Assembly: GCA_020853815.1 (NCBI GenBank)
Contig: JADYYE010000047.1
Location: 45,113 to 109,112, forward strand
Source of the DNA: Phycisphaerales bacterium
GTDB lineage: Bacteria > Planctomycetota > Phycisphaerae > Phycisphaerales > UBA1924
Length of the DNA stretch: 64,000 nt
Direction: 5' to 3'
Positions within the stretch are counted from its first letter, which is position 1; the number at the start of each line of letters is the position of its first letter. The position numbers and the translations under genes are program-made. Shown here piece by piece: positions 61,491 to 64,000 of the stretch. Below the pieces are notes generated by a model. That model saw only the letters and a list, made by a program, of their open reading frames with translations. It had not been told where the DNA came from and ran no database searches.

Positions 61491-62240
61491 ATGTCACTCC
61501 ATCGCGTCCTGCTCGATTCCATCCCGGAACAGTCCGCCGTCATCGGCGGCGAAGAGGCCCACCACGCCCTGCGCGTCAAGCGCCTGGGCGCGGGTGACCG
61601 CATCGAGCTTCTCGACGGCCGCGGCACGCGCGCCCTGGGCGCCATCCGCCAGACACGAAAGCTCGGCAAGCAGGGCTGGGAGATCGAAGTCGCGATCGAG
61701 CGAACCGAGCGCGAGCCACGCCCGCGCCCCGCCCTCCATGTGTTGACCGGCGTCCCCAAGGGCGAACGCTTCGAGATGCTCGTCGACCAGCTCTCCCAGG
61801 TCGGGGCGGCGTCGTGGGCCATGCTGCGCAGCCAGCACGCCAGCGTCGATCCCAGCGAGCACCGCCTCGATCGCCTGGCACGCATCGCCGGCGAGGCGAG
61901 CAAGCAGTGCGGCCGCGCATGGTCGCTCACGATCGAACCCGAGCAATCGTTCGATGATGTGCTGCGTGAGCCCGCCCCGCTGGGCGTGGGCTCGCGAGTG
62001 TCGGCCCGCGTCGTCGCGCACATCAGCGGCGGCGAGTACCGCGCGACCGGCGCGGACGAGATCACGCTCCTCATCGGGCCCCAGGGCGACTGGTCCGAGC
62101 GCGAGCTGCAATCAGCACGGGACGCCGGGGTGCAGATTGCGACGTTTGGTCAGCACGTGATGCGGGTGGAAACCGCGGCGGCGGTGGCGGCCTCGTGTAT
62201 CCTCTACGCCGAACGCGTCGCCAAAGGAGCACCCCGATGA
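61491..62240 (+). CDS. rsmE: 16S rRNA (uracil-1498-N3)-methyltransferase
   Basis: This 249-residue SPOUT-family enzyme has an N-terminal PUA-like part (EEAHHALRVKRLGAGDRIELLDGRG) and the knot region LLIGPQGDWSERELQSARDAGVQIATFGQHVMRVETAAAVA, matching the family pattern of GPEGG...LG..ILRVETA. It methylates uridine 1498 of 16S rRNA. There is no evident ribosome site; a hairpin lies just upstream. It overlaps the next start by ATGA. Confidence 0.93.
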   Translation: MSLHRVLLDSIPEQSAVIGGEEAHHALRVKRLGAGDRIELLDGRGTRALGAIRQTRKLGKQGWEIEVAIERTEREPRPRPALHVLTGVPKGERFEMLVDQLSQVGAASWAMLRSQHASVDPSEHRLDRLARIAGEASKQCGRAWSLTIEPEQSFDDVLREPAPLGVGSRVSARVVAHISGGEYRATGADEITLLIGPQGDWSERELQSARDAGVQIATFGQHVMRVETAAAVAASCILYAERVAKGAPR

Positions 62241-63775
62241 AAAGGCTGATTGCTTCATTGCTGGTCGGAGTCGTGATGGCATGTGTCCCCCCGTTCGCGC
62301 GCGCACAGGGCGAGGCGAGCGCCGGCGCATCGGGCGTCGCCCGATCGAGCGATCCGCGCGAGCAGGCGCGGGCCATGGCCGTCAAGGCCGCCGCATGGCT
62401 GCGCACCCAGCAGGACGCCTCGGGCGGATGGAGCGTCCCCAGCGACGCCACCAAGGGCGGGCCGGTGTACCCCGCCATCAGCGGGCTGGCGCTGGCGGGG
62501 CTGGTGAGCGAGCCCCGCGCGAGCGCCAAGGACGACGCGATCGCGCGGGCCGTCGGCTTCATCATCAGATACCAGCAGCCCGACGGCGGTATATATGATA
62601 GAATATTGCCAAGTTATAATACCGCGATCTGCGCCGCGGCCCTGGCGAAGATCGACACGCCCCGGGCCAGGGACGCCGCCGGACGCGCCGCCGAGTTCCT
62701 CAAGCAGATCCAGTTCGGCGAGGCGGCCCTCGCCGGCGCGGGCGGGCCCGAGGCCGCGACGCCCGTGGGCCCCGAGCACCCCTTCTACGGCGGGTGGGGT
62801 TACGGCAACCGCGGACGCCCCGATGTCTCCAACACCCACTTTGCCCTCGAAGCGCTCCGCGAGGCCGGCGTCCCCGAGGCCGACCCCGCCTTCCAGCGCG
62901 CCATCGTCTTCCTGCAGCGCATGCAGATGATCGAGTCCACGCCCGACGGCACAAAGGTCAACGACCAGCCCTACGCCAAGGGGTCGACGCAGGGCGGGTT
63001 CATCTACGCGACCGCGGTCAACAAGGACTCGGTGGGCCAGGGCCAGAGCTTCGCGGGAGAGATCGTGGAGAGCCAGTCCGGGCCGCCCGGGTGCGAGGCG
63101 ACGTTCACGCTCGACGCGAGCGTCAAGAGCCCCATGACGCGCCAGGACGCCGGCACGCGCCTGGACGCCGCGGCCAGGAGCGAGCCCGCGCTGGCCGAGG
63201 GATACATGCTCGTGCTCGGCCCGTCGGGCGACGGCAAGAGCTCGCGCGATCTCACGGTCCGCGCTCCCGTCACGGACACGGAGAAGTTCCGCGCCGTGAT
63301 CGCCGGCGCGTTCGCGGATGTCCTGGGCGACAAGCCCGCGATCTCGGTGCGCCGGATCGATGCGTGGCAGGGCGTGAGCCGCCTGCGCGCGTACGGCACG
63401 GTGTCGTACGCCGGCTTCAAGAGCTACCTCTACGCGGGGCTGTCCAAGAGCGACCCCCGCGTGCTCGCGGTGAAGGACTGGGTGTCGCGGAACTACACCC
63501 TGGACGAGAACCCGGGCGTCGGCACGGACGGATTATATTATTATTACAATGTGTTCGCGCCGGCGCTCCAGGCATACGGCCAGGAGACGCTGCTCGTGGT
63601 CGCGCCCGACGGCGCGGAGTCCCGTCGCAACTGGCGCGCCGACCTGGTCGCCAAGCTCGCAACCCTGCAGGACGCGGATGGTTCGTTCCGATCGGTCGAC
63701 GACCGCTGGCTGGAGGACAACAAGGTGCTCATCACGGCCTACGCCCTGCGGGCGCTGCAGCACGCGGCAAGATAG
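62237..63775 (+). CDS. Secreted prenyltransferase/squalene-cyclase-repeat protein
   Basis: This 512-residue protein has a signal peptide (MKRLIASLLVGVVMACVPPFARA) and alpha/alpha-barrel repeats with the QDASGGW, QQPDGGIYDR, YGGWGYG and DADGSF motifs of the prenyltransferase/squalene oxidase repeat superfamily. About 120 residues in the middle (from TPDGTKVNDQPYAKGS) break the repeat pattern. The DXDD motif of class II cyclases is not evident, so catalysis is uncertain; terpenoid-barrel relatives also occur as binding proteins. Two short runs of codons that are rare here (at 62591-62618 and 63532-63549) encode conserved motifs. ATG 62237 has AAAGGAG upstream. Confidence 0.82.
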   Translation: MKRLIASLLVGVVMACVPPFARAQGEASAGASGVARSSDPREQARAMAVKAAAWLRTQQDASGGWSVPSDATKGGPVYPAISGLALAGLVSEPRASAKDDAIARAVGFIIRYQQPDGGIYDRILPSYNTAICAAALAKIDTPRARDAAGRAAEFLKQIQFGEAALAGAGGPEAATPVGPEHPFYGGWGYGNRGRPDVSNTHFALEALREAGVPEADPAFQRAIVFLQRMQMIESTPDGTKVNDQPYAKGSTQGGFIYATAVNKDSVGQGQSFAGEIVESQSGPPGCEATFTLDASVKSPMTRQDAGTRLDAAARSEPALAEGYMLVLGPSGDGKSSRDLTVRAPVTDTEKFRAVIAGAFADVLGDKPAISVRRIDAWQGVSRLRAYGTVSYAGFKSYLYAGLSKSDPRVLAVKDWVSRNYTLDENPGVGTDGLYYYYNVFAPALQAYGQETLLVVAPDGAESRRNWRADLVAKLATLQDADGSFRSVDDRWLEDNKVLITAYALRALQHAAR

Positions 63776-64000
63776 CGGGCCGCCACCTCGGCGCGCGGCG
63801 ATGTCGCTCGCGGCGTCGCGGTCGTTGCGGCTCTCGCGTTGTTCGTCGGCGGGCGCGGATGGCATGCCGGCGTGCCCCGTGGAGCGCGCCGACACTCGGG
63901 CGGCCGACGGCGGGCTCCCGCAACCGGGCGGCCCGCAAGGATGCAAGTCGTGCTGCTCACCCGGCACTTCGAGGCGGTGCGTTGGCCGCCTGGATTCTGC
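63776..64000. other. End of window, no supported gene
   Basis: I see no supported gene or terminator in the last 225 bases. Minus-strand open frames here have no ribosome site or recognisable motif. Confidence 0.5.

Noticed and set aside
63533..63967. Minus-strand frame at the right end
   Set aside because: It overlaps the end of the repeat-protein gene, has no motif and no ribosome site.

Overview
The window is GC-rich chromosomal DNA from a respiratory, probably anaerobic or facultative Gram-negative-type bacterium. It carries signal peptides, an apolipoprotein N-acyltransferase, c-type cytochromes and twin-arginine iron-sulfur proteins. Gene content (multihaem cytochromes, a FloA-like protein, squalene-cyclase-like repeats) fits a planctomycete of the Phycisphaerae kind, but the sequence contains no rRNA or marker gene that settles the taxonomy, so this is inference.

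Layout. 2-766: end of an ABC permease. 1038-4938 (minus): operon for a two-fold-repeat membrane protein, a HybA-like ferredoxin, a HybB/NrfD-like quinone-interacting protein and a 12-haem cytochrome c. 5350-8450 (plus): divergent two-component pair, a sensor kinase with periplasmic haem-c motifs and an NtrC-type sigma-54 activator. 8547-18751: CoA-transferase, methylmalonyl-CoA mutase (two subunits), MeaB, epimerase, carboxyltransferase, a small OadG-like protein and an odd biotin carrier. 18770-20353: moaA and an AhpD-like protein. 20591-27405: divergent respiratory cluster, with a tetrahaem cytochrome/ferredoxin/NrfD module on one side and NapD, NapA and a four-haem NapB on the other. 27542-35705: NAD-reducing [NiFe] hydrogenase hoxFUYHW with hypA, hypB and a kinase/regulator pair. 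35707-46354: mixed housekeeping genes (nucleotidyltransferase, rpe, accD, lnt), several proteins of unknown role, and tRNA-Asp. 46693-55443 (minus): five-gene operon encoding 46 CXXCH and 6 non-canonical haem motifs. 56038-59105: three-subunit proton-translocating transhydrogenase. 59833-63775: an acidic membrane protein, rsmE and a prenyltransferase-repeat protein.

How it works together (inference). Hydrogenase and transhydrogenase link H2, NADH and NADPH. NrfD-type and fused b/c-type proteins exchange electrons between quinone and periplasmic haem chains that lead to nitrate or possibly to an extracellular acceptor. Propionyl/methylmalonyl-CoA enzymes connect to central carbon.

The most notable signal is regulatory. 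Both large cytochrome operons are preceded on the minus strand by sigma-54 (-24/-12) promoters: TGGCCCCGCGATTGCA at 4996-4981 and a consensus-perfect TGGCACGACTGTTGCA at 55571-55556. The first lies about 65 bp from a 29-bp near-perfect inverted repeat that looks like an activator site, beside genes for a haem-containing sensor kinase and a sigma-54 activator. Together these suggest a haem-sensing, sigma-54-driven regulon for multihaem electron transfer.
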